NCBI GenBank assembly: GCA_009691925.1
Contig: SIAG01000256.1
Location: forward strand, 1 to 6,102
Direction of reading: 5' to 3'
DNA: 6,102 bases
Origin: Planctomycetaceae bacterium
GTDB lineage: Bacteria > Planctomycetota > Planctomycetia > Pirellulales > UBA1268
In this document: positions 1-6,102 of the stretch, in pieces
Numbering within the stretch: position 1 is the first letter of the stretch
Layout of the letters: each line of letters starts with the position of its first letter
The notes under the pieces: generated by a model
Databases searched by the model: none
The model's input: only the letters and a program-made list of their open reading frames with translations
Told to the model about the DNA's origin: nothing
Position numbers and translations under genes: made by a program

Positions 1-2949
1 GATGGGACGATGGTGCCGGTGAGCGTCGAGGATGGCACGCTCCTGGTCGATGACCTCCGGCTCCAGGCCCGGACGACGCTCCGCCGCGTTCAGGTCGACC
101 TCCAGCCCGAGGCCCAGGGCGCCGTCACCGTCCGGGGCAGCGCCGATGGCGATTTGTTCGACCGGGCGAGCGTCCAGGGGAGGCTTGTCCCTGCCACCGG
201 CGCCTTCGACCTCACCGGGGCGATCGAATCGATCGACGTCGCCCCCCGCCTCATGCAGTTGGTGGCAGCCGAGACGGAGTCGCTGGTGTCGGCGGAGCGG
301 GCGGCCGAGATCCGCCGCTTCGGCAGCGGCCTGCGGGGACGGATCGATCTGGGGTGGCGGGCGGCCGGCTCCCTCGGCGACCTCGGCGCTACCCAGACGA
401 CCGTGGCCGCCCGGTTGGAATCGGGGCGCTACGAACATGCCTCACTCCCCTTTCCGCTCCGCGACATCTCGGCGGCCTTCGTCGCCGACCGGACGGGGGT
501 GCGCTGCGAGCGGCTCGAGGCCCACACCGGTTCGGCGCTCCTCCGCGGATCAGGGCGGTTGGGCGGATGGAGCGGTAAGGCCGACTTCGACCTCCTCCTC
601 GAGGCCGATCGCCTCGTCGTCGACCGGCAGTGGGAAGGGCTCCTTCCCGATGCCTGGAAGGTGCAGTGGAGCCGGCTCCTCCCCGCCGGCGAAGTTGATC
701 TGCGGGCCCAGTTCACCCGCCGCTTGGGCGCGATTGACCCGAAGGTCTCGGTCCGTTGCCGGAACGCGTCGCTGACCCACTATCGTTTCCCGTACCGCGT
801 CGACCGCACTGTCGGCACCGTTGTCGTCGACGGCGGTTCGGTGGCCATCCACCTCACCGGGCAGGCCGGCGGGCGTCCTGTCCACATCGAAGGGGCCTTC
901 CGGTCGACGCCGCAGGGGACGGCCGGCGCTCTCGAGGTCCGCGGCGACGCGATGCGCGTCGACGACGGCCTGCTCGCCGCGATGCCAGCCCGCAGTCAGG
1001 CGATCGTCCGTTCGCTGCGCGCCGCCGGTGTCTTCGATTTCGTCTTCCGGCATGAACGCGATGCCCGTTTCCCCGTCGGCCACTCCAATTCCCTGGCGAT
1101 CCGCCTCGTCGACTGCTCGATGAACTACGCCGGCTTCCCCTATCCGCTCACGAAGGTCCAGGGGAGCCTGCGGATGCAGGATGGCACTTGGACGATCCGC
1201 GACATCGCTGGCAGCAACGACACCGGGACGGTGCACTGCACCGGCGGGCTCGTGCCCCGCGGCGCCGACGACGGCGAGCTGACGCTCGAGCTGACCGGGC
1301 AGGGGGTGGTCATCGAACGCGAACTGCGCGACGCCCTCCCCCGCGGCGCCCGCAATGTCTGGGACGACCTCGACCCCCGCGGGATGATCGACTTCCAGGC
1401 CACGATTCGCCATGCCATCCGCGTCCGCGGCACCTCGGTCGAGGTTCGGGCCACGCCGCAAGGCGACACGGTGTCGATTGAGCCGTCGTGGTTCCCCTAC
1501 CGTCTTGAGCAGCTCAAAGGGAATCTCGAGTGGAAGGACGGCCTGCTCCGCTTCGGCGGGGTACGCGGCCGGCACGCCCGGACGACCGTGGCCACCGACG
1601 GCATCTGCCGGTTCCTCCCCGATGGCGGCTGGCACGTGTCGTTCTCCCGACTGGCGGCCGACCGCTTTCGGGCCGAGCATGACGTCCTCGAGGCGATGCC
1701 CGTCGCGCTGCGACGCGCGATCGCCGCCGTCCGTCCACACGGGCTGCTCTCGATCGACGGTTCGCTCGACATCTACTCGACCCAGTCGACGGCGGAGGGG
1801 CGCCCCGGTCCCGCCGCGGCCTCATGGGACATGCAGCTCGACCTCGAGCAAGCCTCGCTCGAGCTCGGCACCCCGATGGAGCACGTCCATGGCGGGGTCC
1901 ACCTCCGTGACCAGAGCGACGGGCGGAACTGGCGCTGCGACGGTGACATGCTGATCGACAGCGCCATCTGCCGCGGCGTCCAGCTGACGGGAGTCGAGGG
2001 GCCGGTGGCGATCGATGCCGCGGGGGTGCGGTTCGGTGCCGCGGCGGCGCGGGACGGGGAGGGGGAGCCGCGCCGACTCGTGGCCCGTCTCGCCGGAGGA
2101 ACCGTCGTCCTCGACGGCCGGGTCGACGCCGGTGAGGGGGGTGGATTCACCCTCGCCGCAACCCTTTCCGACGCCGATCTCGAACGGATCACGGCCGACA
2201 CCGGGCGGGGGTTGGCCGGAGGGGCGCGGCCCTACAAGGGGCGCGTGTTCGGTGGCCTCGAGCTCTCAGGTTCGCGGGCCGGATCCCATTCCCTCGTCGG
2301 CCGGGGGCAGATCCGTCTACGCGATGCCGATATCTACGAGCTGCCCGTCGTCCTCGCCATGCTCAAGGTGCTCCGCGTCAAGGCACCCGATCTGCGGGCC
2401 TTCGGATCGTCGGTCATCGACTTCCGCGTGGAGGGGCCACGGGCCTACCTCGACAACATCGAACTCTCCGGTGATGCCATCAGCCTCGTCGGAAGTGGTG
2501 AAGTTGAATTCGATTCGGTCGTCCATCTGACGTTCCGATCGATCATGGGCGATTCGCAGTCGCAGTTGCCGGAGATGAAGTCGATGCTCGGCGGGGCGAG
2601 CGGGAGTTTTCTCCTCATCCATGTCGACGGCCCGCTCGCCAACCCCGACATCAAGAGCGAGGCTTTCCCGACGCTCGCCGCGGCGCTCCAGCAATGGCAA
2701 TTGCAGGCGCAAGCCCGCGACACCGCCGTTCCTCCGCCCCCGCCGGCGGCCCTGCGGGCCCCTCCCGGTGGGCGGCAGGCGGGATTCCTCACCCCCATTT
2801 CCCGCCCGGGGGTCGATGGGCAGCCCCCGTCGGCCGCCGTCGTGCCTCCCCTCGTCCCGGTGGCGAGTGCCGGCGGGGCAGCCGGCGGATACAGTGGGGC
2901 GGCTCCGCTGAACCCTTCCCCCACGTCCCTGCCCGACGGATCCCCATGA
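1..2949 (+). CDS. AsmA/TamB-like repetitive envelope protein, 5'-truncated by window edge
   Basis: The reading frame is open from base 1 to the TGA at 2947-2949 (982 visible codons). An ATG at base 10 is available, but it lies inside an ongoing frame with no N-terminal membrane anchor visible, so the true start is probably upstream. The body is beta-rich and built of repeated units of about 113-120 residues. Each has an amphipathic LPxxxRxxxxxLxPxG(x)hD stretch followed by an FPY/FPF-L...G...DG segment. The C-terminal part (about 2280-2700), with RLRDADIYELPVVLAMLKVL, SGDAISLVGSGEVEF and HVDGPLANPDIK, resembles the AsmA C-terminal domain. From about 2704 the protein becomes a Pro/Ala/Gly-rich tail that looks disordered. 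AsmA-like proteins (TamB, YhdP, YdbH) are inner-membrane-anchored periplasmic proteins thought to carry phospholipids to the outer membrane in a hydrophobic groove. That role here is inferred from architecture. The stop codon overlaps the dapF start, so translation is probably coupled. Family assignment is fairly sure; the exact subfamily is not. Confidence 0.75.
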   Translation, partial: DGTMVPVSVEDGTLLVDDLRLQARTTLRRVQVDLQPEAQGAVTVRGSADGDLFDRASVQGRLVPATGAFDLTGAIESIDVAPRLMQLVAAETESLVSAERAAEIRRFGSGLRGRIDLGWRAAGSLGDLGATQTTVAARLESGRYEHASLPFPLRDISAAFVADRTGVRCERLEAHTGSALLRGSGRLGGWSGKADFDLLLEADRLVVDRQWEGLLPDAWKVQWSRLLPAGEVDLRAQFTRRLGAIDPKVSVRCRNASLTHYRFPYRVDRTVGTVVVDGGSVAIHLTGQAGGRPVHIEGAFRSTPQGTAGALEVRGDAMRVDDGLLAAMPARSQAIVRSLRAAGVFDFVFRHERDARFPVGHSNSLAIRLVDCSMNYAGFPYPLTKVQGSLRMQDGTWTIRDIAGSNDTGTVHCTGGLVPRGADDGELTLELTGQGVVIERELRDALPRGARNVWDDLDPRGMIDFQATIRHAIRVRGTSVEVRATPQGDTVSIEPSWFPYRLEQLKGNLEWKDGLLRFGGVRGRHARTTVATDGICRFLPDGGWHVSFSRLAADRFRAEHDVLEAMPVALRRAIAAVRPHGLLSIDGSLDIYSTQSTAEGRPGPAAASWDMQLDLEQASLELGTPMEHVHGGVHLRDQSDGRNWRCDGDMLIDSAICRGVQLTGVEGPVAIDAAGVRFGAAAARDGEGEPRRLVARLAGGTVVLDGRVDAGEGGGFTLAATLSDADLERITADTGRGLAGGARPYKGRVFGGLELSGSRAGSHSLVGRGQIRLRDADIYELPVVLAMLKVLRVKAPDLRAFGSSVIDFRVEGPRAYLDNIELSGDAISLVGSGEVEFDSVVHLTFRSIMGDSQSQLPEMKSMLGGASGSFLLIHVDGPLANPDIKSEAFPTLAAALQQWQLQAQARDTAVPPPPPAALRAPPGGRQAGFLTPISRPGVDGQPPSAAVVPPLVPVASAGGAAGGYSGAAPLNPSPTSLPDGSP
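337..1900 (+). repeat. Protein-level tandem repeat, about 5 units of 339-372 nt
   Basis: Two independent motif series recur in register inside the AsmA-like gene. The Gly of the P/R-x-G-x-h-D motif is encoded at 337, 688, 1027, 1381 and 1741 (spacings 351, 339, 354, 360). The Phe of the FPF/FPY motif is encoded at 451, 787, 1135 and 1492, with a degenerate fifth copy (LGTPMEHVHG) at 1864 (spacings 336, 348, 357, 372). Examples are LPFPLRDI, RFPYRVDRTVG, GFPYPLTKVQG and WFPYRLEQLKG. Conservation is at protein level only; the DNA copies are diverged, so this is old duplication rather than recent DNA repeats. A sixth, weaker unit may follow, with its Gly at about 2239. Confidence 0.7.
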
Positions 2950-3827
2950 CGCCCGCCCCACTCCCCTTCGTGAAGATGCACGGCCTTGGCAACGATTACG
3001 TCTACATCGACGGCTTCGCCGTGTCGGTCCCCGCCGATCCGCCGGCGCTCGCCCGGCGGATCTCCGATCGGCACCGCGGGGTGGGTGGCGACGGTCTGAT
3101 CCTCGTCGAACGCTCGGCCGTGGCTGCCGCACGGATGCGGATGTTCAACGCCGACGGGAGCGAGTCGGAGATGTGCGGCAACGGCGTGAGGTGCGTCGCC
3201 CACCTCGTCGTCTCGCGCGGTCATGCGCCGGCCGGGCCGGTGCGGATCGAGACCGGGCGCGGGGTGCTCGATCTCGTCGTCGATCCCACCGGCCGGCGGT
3301 CGTCGCGTGTCCGTGTCGATATGGGTGAGCCGATCCTCGGGCCGGCCCGGATCCCCGTCGACCATCCGGGGGAGCGCGTCGTCGACGCGCCCTGTTCGGC
3401 GCTCCCTTCCCCGGAGCCGTGGTGGGAAATCGCCGGCCTCGATCCGCGGATGACCTGCGTGTCGATGGGGAATCCCCACGTCGTCTTCTGGTGCCGTGAT
3501 GTTGCCGCTGTGCCCCTTGAGGTTTTCGGGGCGCGGATCGAGACCGCTCCGATCTTCCCCGCTCGCGTCAACGTTCACGTTGTCGAGGTGCTCGCGCCCG
3601 ACCGCGTCCGGATGCGCACCTGGGAGCGGGGGAGCGGGATCACGCAGGCCTGCGGCACCGGGGCCTCGGCGGTGTGCGTGGCGGGTGTCCTCGGTGGCCG
3701 CACCGGGGAACGGATCAGAGCCGGTTTGCCGGGAGGCGACATCGACTTGGAGTGGACGCCGGGGGGCCATGTCTTCATGACGGGCCCGGCCGAGGAGGTC
3801 TTCGAGGGGGTGTGGTCTGAGGCGTGA
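2946..3827 (+). CDS. dapF: Diaminopimelate epimerase
   Basis: The 293-residue product matches the usual DapF length (about 270-295). DapF interconverts LL- and meso-diaminopimelate in the cytoplasm, supplying meso-DAP for peptidoglycan and lysine. The N-terminal KMHGLGNDY signature is at residues 10-18. The first catalytic Cys is C77 in NADGSESEMCGNGVRC and the second is C236 in QACGTGASA. These are the thiol pair of this PLP-independent two-base enzyme. The substrate-binding residues are also seen: N176 in MGNPH, E227-R228 in WERGSG, and N in ARVNVHV. The ATG at 2946 overlaps the previous stop (ATGA) and places KMHGLGND near the N-terminus as in the family. Upstream in-frame codons are only the shadow of the preceding gene. 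No strong Shine-Dalgarno precedes it, consistent with translational coupling. Nothing essential is missing, so it should be active. Confidence 0.97.
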   Translation: MTPAPLPFVKMHGLGNDYVYIDGFAVSVPADPPALARRISDRHRGVGGDGLILVERSAVAAARMRMFNADGSESEMCGNGVRCVAHLVVSRGHAPAGPVRIETGRGVLDLVVDPTGRRSSRVRVDMGEPILGPARIPVDHPGERVVDAPCSALPSPEPWWEIAGLDPRMTCVSMGNPHVVFWCRDVAAVPLEVFGARIETAPIFPARVNVHVVEVLAPDRVRMRTWERGSGITQACGTGASAVCVAGVLGGRTGERIRAGLPGGDIDLEWTPGGHVFMTGPAEEVFEGVWSEA

Positions 3828-3846
3828 AGTCGGCCCGGATCGGATG

Positions 3847-3866
3847 CCGACAACACTCTTTGTCGG
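3847..3866 (+). other. Short intercistronic stem-loop
   Basis: CCGACAA (3847-3853) and TTGTCGG (3860-3866) are perfect reverse complements separated by a 6-nt loop. The 7-bp stem lies between the dapF stop and the preferred acyltransferase start. No T-run follows, so it is not a classical terminator. It could stabilise or space the message, or be chance. Confidence 0.3.
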
Positions 3867-3905
3867 TGGAGGACGCGGCGGAGTACGCGGCCCCGGAGAG
3901 ACACC

Positions 3906-3913
3906 AGGAAGGG
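3906..3913 (+). promoter_or_regulatory. Ribosome binding site deciding the acyltransferase start
   Basis: AGGAAGGG sits 9 nt upstream of the GTG at 3923, an ideal Shine-Dalgarno spacing. No comparable purine-rich element precedes the alternative GTG at 3824. This favours 3923 as the start codon. Confidence 0.65.
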
Positions 3914-3922
3914 ATTCCGAGC

Positions 3923-4735
3923 GTGAAGATCACCTCGCCATTGGCCATCGGGGCCTCGTCGCTGGCAGCTGCCGCGGTCATCGGCCGCTGGATGGGGACC
4001 CTCGACTACCGGGTCGACTTCAGTGACCCGACGGTCGATCCCGTCCATCCTGACTACCGCGGGGCGAAGATCTACGTCTTCTGGCACGAGGGAATTCTCC
4101 TCCCGCTCCATCTCCGCGGGCATTCAAACATCTCGATGCTCCTCTCGCGTCACTGGGACGCCAACATCCTCGAGCGCGTGGCGCGGATGATGGGATTCGG
4201 CACCGTCCGTGGCAGCTCGTTTCACGGCGGATCGGCGGCGCTGCGGGAGCTCGTCTCCCGTGCGAGGAGCAGCAATCTGACGATCACGCCGGATGGGCCC
4301 CGCGGCCCCCGACGCCGGCTGGCGCCGGGCTGCGTGTTTCTGGCCGGCACGCTCGGTATCCCGATTGTCGCGATGGGGTTGGGCTATGACCGACCTTGGC
4401 GAATGAAGACCTGGGATCGTTTCGCCGTGCCCCGTCCCTGGTCTCACGCCCGAGCCATCATCAGTCGAGCGATCCACGTCCCACCGGGCCTCGACCGTGA
4501 CGGGATCGAGCGACACCGGGTGGGCATCGAGCGGATCCTCGTGCGGCTCTCCGACGACGCCGAGCGCTGGGCAGGCTCGGGGCTGAGCCGCGGCGGGGAT
4601 CGCGCCGCGCGCCCCGAGCCATCACGGGTGGCGGCGTGGGCTGCGGCGCTGCCGGGGCCACGCGGAGTGCCGCTCGAAGCCGAACTTGAGCGCGTGCTCC
4701 CCGTCGAGCCGCGCCTCCCGAGCGCTGCGGCGTGA
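3923..4735 (+). CDS. DUF374-type lysophospholipid/lipid A acyltransferase-like protein
   Basis: The 270-residue product starts at GTG 3923. It opens with MKITSPLAIGAS and a short hydrophobic segment ending near RWMGTLDYRV, typical of DUF374 proteins, which points to membrane association at the cytoplasmic face. Landmarks in order are FWHEG (W54-G57), SRHWD (H77, D79), RGSS (96-99) with a following GG, and TPDGPRGPRR (122-131). The RGSS and DGPRGP motifs are the hallmark of this lysophospholipid-acyltransferase subfamily. From memory, epsilonproteobacterial LpxJ, a lipid A secondary acyltransferase, belongs to DUF374, so an acyl-chain transfer to lipid A or a phospholipid is plausible, but the substrate here is unknown. 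The canonical HxxxxD of other LPLATs is not obvious. The last 65 or so residues are a less conserved Arg/Pro/Ala-rich tail. A longer form from GTG 3824 (GTGA overlap with the dapF stop) would add 33 residues of unfamiliar sequence and is less likely. The gene probably shares a transcript with dapF and the AsmA-like gene. Confidence 0.85.
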   Translation: MKITSPLAIGASSLAAAAVIGRWMGTLDYRVDFSDPTVDPVHPDYRGAKIYVFWHEGILLPLHLRGHSNISMLLSRHWDANILERVARMMGFGTVRGSSFHGGSAALRELVSRARSSNLTITPDGPRGPRRRLAPGCVFLAGTLGIPIVAMGLGYDRPWRMKTWDRFAVPRPWSHARAIISRAIHVPPGLDRDGIERHRVGIERILVRLSDDAERWAGSGLSRGGDRAARPEPSRVAAWAAALPGPRGVPLEAELERVLPVEPRLPSAAA

Positions 4736-4739
4736 GCCT

Positions 4740-4765
4740 TCCCGCGCGGCGCTTGCCGGACGGGA
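4740..4765 (+). terminator. Possible terminator-like hairpin after the acyltransferase gene
   Basis: Four bases after the stop, TCCCG (4740-4744) pairs with CGGGA (4761-4765). CGGC (4747-4750) pairs with GCCG (4755-4758) around a GCTT loop, with a small 2x2 internal loop (4745-4746 against 4759-4760). The position fits the end of the operon. No T-tract follows (next bases are GAGGATTG), so intrinsic termination is uncertain. Confidence 0.35.
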
Positions 4766-4875
4766 GAGGATTGTCGGCTCGACCTCCGCGGCCGCCGCAT
4801 GCCGAGCAGTTCTGGGGTGGAGGCGGAGAACAAAAGGGCCTTCAGTGCGATGCGGGCGCGGTTTGCCAGCATGGT

Positions 4876-4903
4876 TTGACAGCATTGCTTGCACCCCTAT
4901 ACT
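4876..4903 (+). promoter_or_regulatory. Sigma70-type promoter for dnaA
   Basis: A perfect -35 hexamer TTGACA (4876-4881) is followed after 16 nt by TATACT (4898-4903), one mismatch from the -10 consensus. The predicted transcription start is near 4910, giving a leader of about 26 nt before the dnaA ATG at 4936. The element lies in a short, locally AT-richer stretch of the gap, which in such GC-rich DNA makes a chance match unlikely. It separates dnaA from the upstream envelope operon. Confidence 0.75.
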
Positions 4904-4920
4904 CGCGCCGACGATGTCGC

Positions 4921-4925
4921 GAAGG
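4921..4925 (+). promoter_or_regulatory. Probable ribosome binding site of dnaA
   Basis: GAAGG ends 10 nt before ATG 4936, an acceptable Shine-Dalgarno distance. A second AAGG (4932-4935) abuts the ATG and is too close to serve. Confidence 0.45.
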
Positions 4926-4935
4926 CGGTCCAAGG

Positions 4936-6102
4936 ATGGATGCAGAAAACCAATCAAATTCACCGCGCCGACGTTTGACTGACGGAAAAAAGGCGGCGCG
5001 GAAGGTTCGCTCGCCTGGCCGGGGGGATGATCAGGCTCCGCTCGGCGACTCGATCCGGGCCGAGTTCCGGTCGCGGATCGGGGAAGACCGCCACGACGTC
5101 TGGTTTGGTGACAACCTCGGGATCGTGGTGGAGCCCGGCACTGACGGGGGGCCGGTGGTGACGGTCCTGGCCGGGACATCGTTCACGCACGATTGGCTCC
5201 AGCGGACGTTCCGGGACGATTTCGCCGCCGCGGTCGAACGCGTGCTGGGGCGATCGGGCGGTCCGGTACGGGTCGTATGGGGTCCGTTCGTGGCCGCACC
5301 CTCCGCCGGCGACGACGTTGCTGCGGTGATCGATCCTCCGGCGGTCGGGGGCGAAGTGGGGATCGGGCACGAGGTTACTGGCCGACGCCGCGCTCCGACC
5401 GCCCGATCAGGCAGCCAGCGGCCCGGGCGCGGCTCTATGCCCGGCGGGGAGCCTGCCCAGTTGGAAGCCGGTATCGGCAGCCGGATGGATCGGGGCGGGG
5501 CTGGTGCCGTCGCTCCCCGGGCCGCAGTCCAGTCGGGGGCGGCACCGATCGCGGGCGGGGAAGCAGGGCAGGGAAGTGGCCGCCCCGCCAACCCGGCCCG
5601 CCCCTTGCTGACGCTCGAGCAGTATGTCGTCGGCGTGGGGAATCGAATGGCGCACGCGGCGGCGGCCCTGGCGGCCGAGCAGCCCGGGGCGATGTCCCCG
5701 CTGGTGCTCCACGGTCCCGGGGGTGTCGGCAAGACTCACCTTTTCGAGGGCATCTGCCGGCGAACGCGCGAACGCTTCCCCCGGGCGGCGATGGTCATGC
5801 TCTCGGCGGAGCAGTTCACAACGACGTTCCTCGAATCGCTCCATGGCCGTCGCGGTCTGCCGGGATTCCGCCGCTCCCTCCGGGCAGCTGATCTGCTCGT
5901 CATCGACGACATCCAGTTCCTCATCGGCAAGAAGGCTACGATCTCGGAACTCCTCCACACCCTCGAGACGCTCCACCGGGCCGGGAAGCAGGTGGTGTTT
6001 GGAAGTGATCGGGATGTCGAGTCGCTGGCGGAGCTCGGGGCCGATCTCCAGGCCCGGTTGCGGGGCGGAATGTGCGCCCGTGTTCTGCCCCCCGATGAAG
6101 CC
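4936..6102 (+). CDS. dnaA: Chromosomal replication initiator DnaA (planctomycete-like), 3'-truncated by window edge
   Basis: The frame runs open from ATG 4936 to the window end (389 codons). Residues 1-35 are a charged leader. Residues about 36-117 resemble domain I (SIRAEFRSRIGEDRHDVWFGD ... THDWLQRTFRDDF). Residues about 118-224 are a Gly/Ala/Pro/Arg-rich domain II linker. The AAA+ domain III begins at TLEQYVVGVGNRMAHAAA (226 onward). Walker A is GPGGVGKT (260-267, K266), Walker B is LLVIDD (320-325), and sensor 1 is in SDR (357-359). An Arg-finger candidate is R374 in LQARLRGGM. DnaA-ATP assembles on oriC and melts it. The AAA+ remainder and the DNA-binding domain IV lie beyond the window. 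Only this ATG suits the predicted transcript, since no in-frame start lies between the predicted start site and 4936. Walker A GPxGVGKTHL and ARLxGGM in place of SRFxWGL resemble planctomycetal DnaA from memory. A diverged paralogue cannot be excluded from this portion. Confidence 0.9.
   Translation, partial: MDAENQSNSPRRRLTDGKKAARKVRSPGRGDDQAPLGDSIRAEFRSRIGEDRHDVWFGDNLGIVVEPGTDGGPVVTVLAGTSFTHDWLQRTFRDDFAAAVERVLGRSGGPVRVVWGPFVAAPSAGDDVAAVIDPPAVGGEVGIGHEVTGRRRAPTARSGSQRPGRGSMPGGEPAQLEAGIGSRMDRGGAGAVAPRAAVQSGAAPIAGGEAGQGSGRPANPARPLLTLEQYVVGVGNRMAHAAAALAAEQPGAMSPLVLHGPGGVGKTHLFEGICRRTRERFPRAAMVMLSAEQFTTTFLESLHGRRGLPGFRRSLRAADLLVIDDIQFLIGKKATISELLHTLETLHRAGKQVVFGSDRDVESLAELGADLQARLRGGMCARVLPPDEA

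Noticed and set aside
550..1740. 396-codon open frame on the minus strand
   Set aside because: It mirrors the AsmA-like gene in a GC-rich sequence. The product is low-complexity Arg/Gly/Asp-rich with no family motif, while the sense frame has clear repeats.
2694..2945. N-terminal extension of the dapF frame
   Set aside because: It overlaps the AsmA-like tail out of frame and has no similarity to DapF; the ATGA start at 2946 fits the family length.
2445..3770. 441-codon open frame on the minus strand
   Set aside because: It lies antisense to the end of the AsmA-like gene and nearly all of dapF. dapF has full catalytic signatures, so this is a codon-bias shadow.
4784..4828. Inverted repeat CTCCGC...GCGGAG and the GCGGCCGC palindrome in the gap before dnaA
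   Set aside because: The loop is about 33 nt with few extra pairs, and short GC palindromes are expected by chance at this composition.
4736..4935. Possible oriC upstream of dnaA
   Set aside because: No TTATNCACA-like 9-mers and no extended AT-rich unwinding element are visible; only a short AT-richer promoter stretch.
5031..5732. 233-codon minus-strand frame opposite dnaA
   Set aside because: It is a Pro/Ala/Arg-rich shadow of the low-complexity linker without any recognisable motif.
5193..5891. 232-codon plus-strand frame within dnaA
   Set aside because: It is an Arg/Gly-rich translation in the wrong frame across the dnaA linker and AAA+ start, where the dnaA frame has Walker A.

Overview
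The window is very GC-rich, with strong G/C preference at third codon positions. It carries four genes, all on the + strand. The best lineage clue is the DnaA at the 3' end. Its Walker A (GPGGVGKTHL), the following LSAEQFTTTFLESL segment and the ARLRGGM replacement of the usual SRFxWGL box resemble DnaA of Planctomycetota (Pirellulales-like) as I remember them. This assignment rests on motif memory, not on a search.

Layout: (1) bases 1-2949 hold the 3' portion of a large AsmA/TamB-like envelope protein, open at the left edge. Its body is a roughly 115-residue unit repeated about five times, followed by an AsmA-type C-terminal domain and a Pro/Ala/Gly-rich tail. (2) 2946-3827 is dapF (diaminopimelate epimerase), overlapping the first gene by an ATGA. 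(3) 3923-4735 is a DUF374-type lysophospholipid/lipid A acyltransferase-like protein with its own Shine-Dalgarno. (4) After a 200-bp gap with a post-stop hairpin and a near-consensus sigma70-type promoter (TTGACA-N16-TATACT), dnaA starts at 4936 and runs off the right edge.

The first three genes look like one transcription unit for envelope construction: a probable lipid-groove protein, a peptidoglycan-precursor enzyme and an acyltransferase. dnaA looks like a separate transcription unit. No DnaA-box cluster is visible upstream of it, so the window does not show oriC.

I see no mobile element, CRISPR array, tRNA, rRNA or clear gene transfer. Nothing here is a convincing undescribed system. 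The points most worth a second look are the periodic repeat architecture of the AsmA-like protein, the asmA-like/dapF/acyltransferase grouping, and the divergent DnaA with its isolated promoter and overlapping short ORF.
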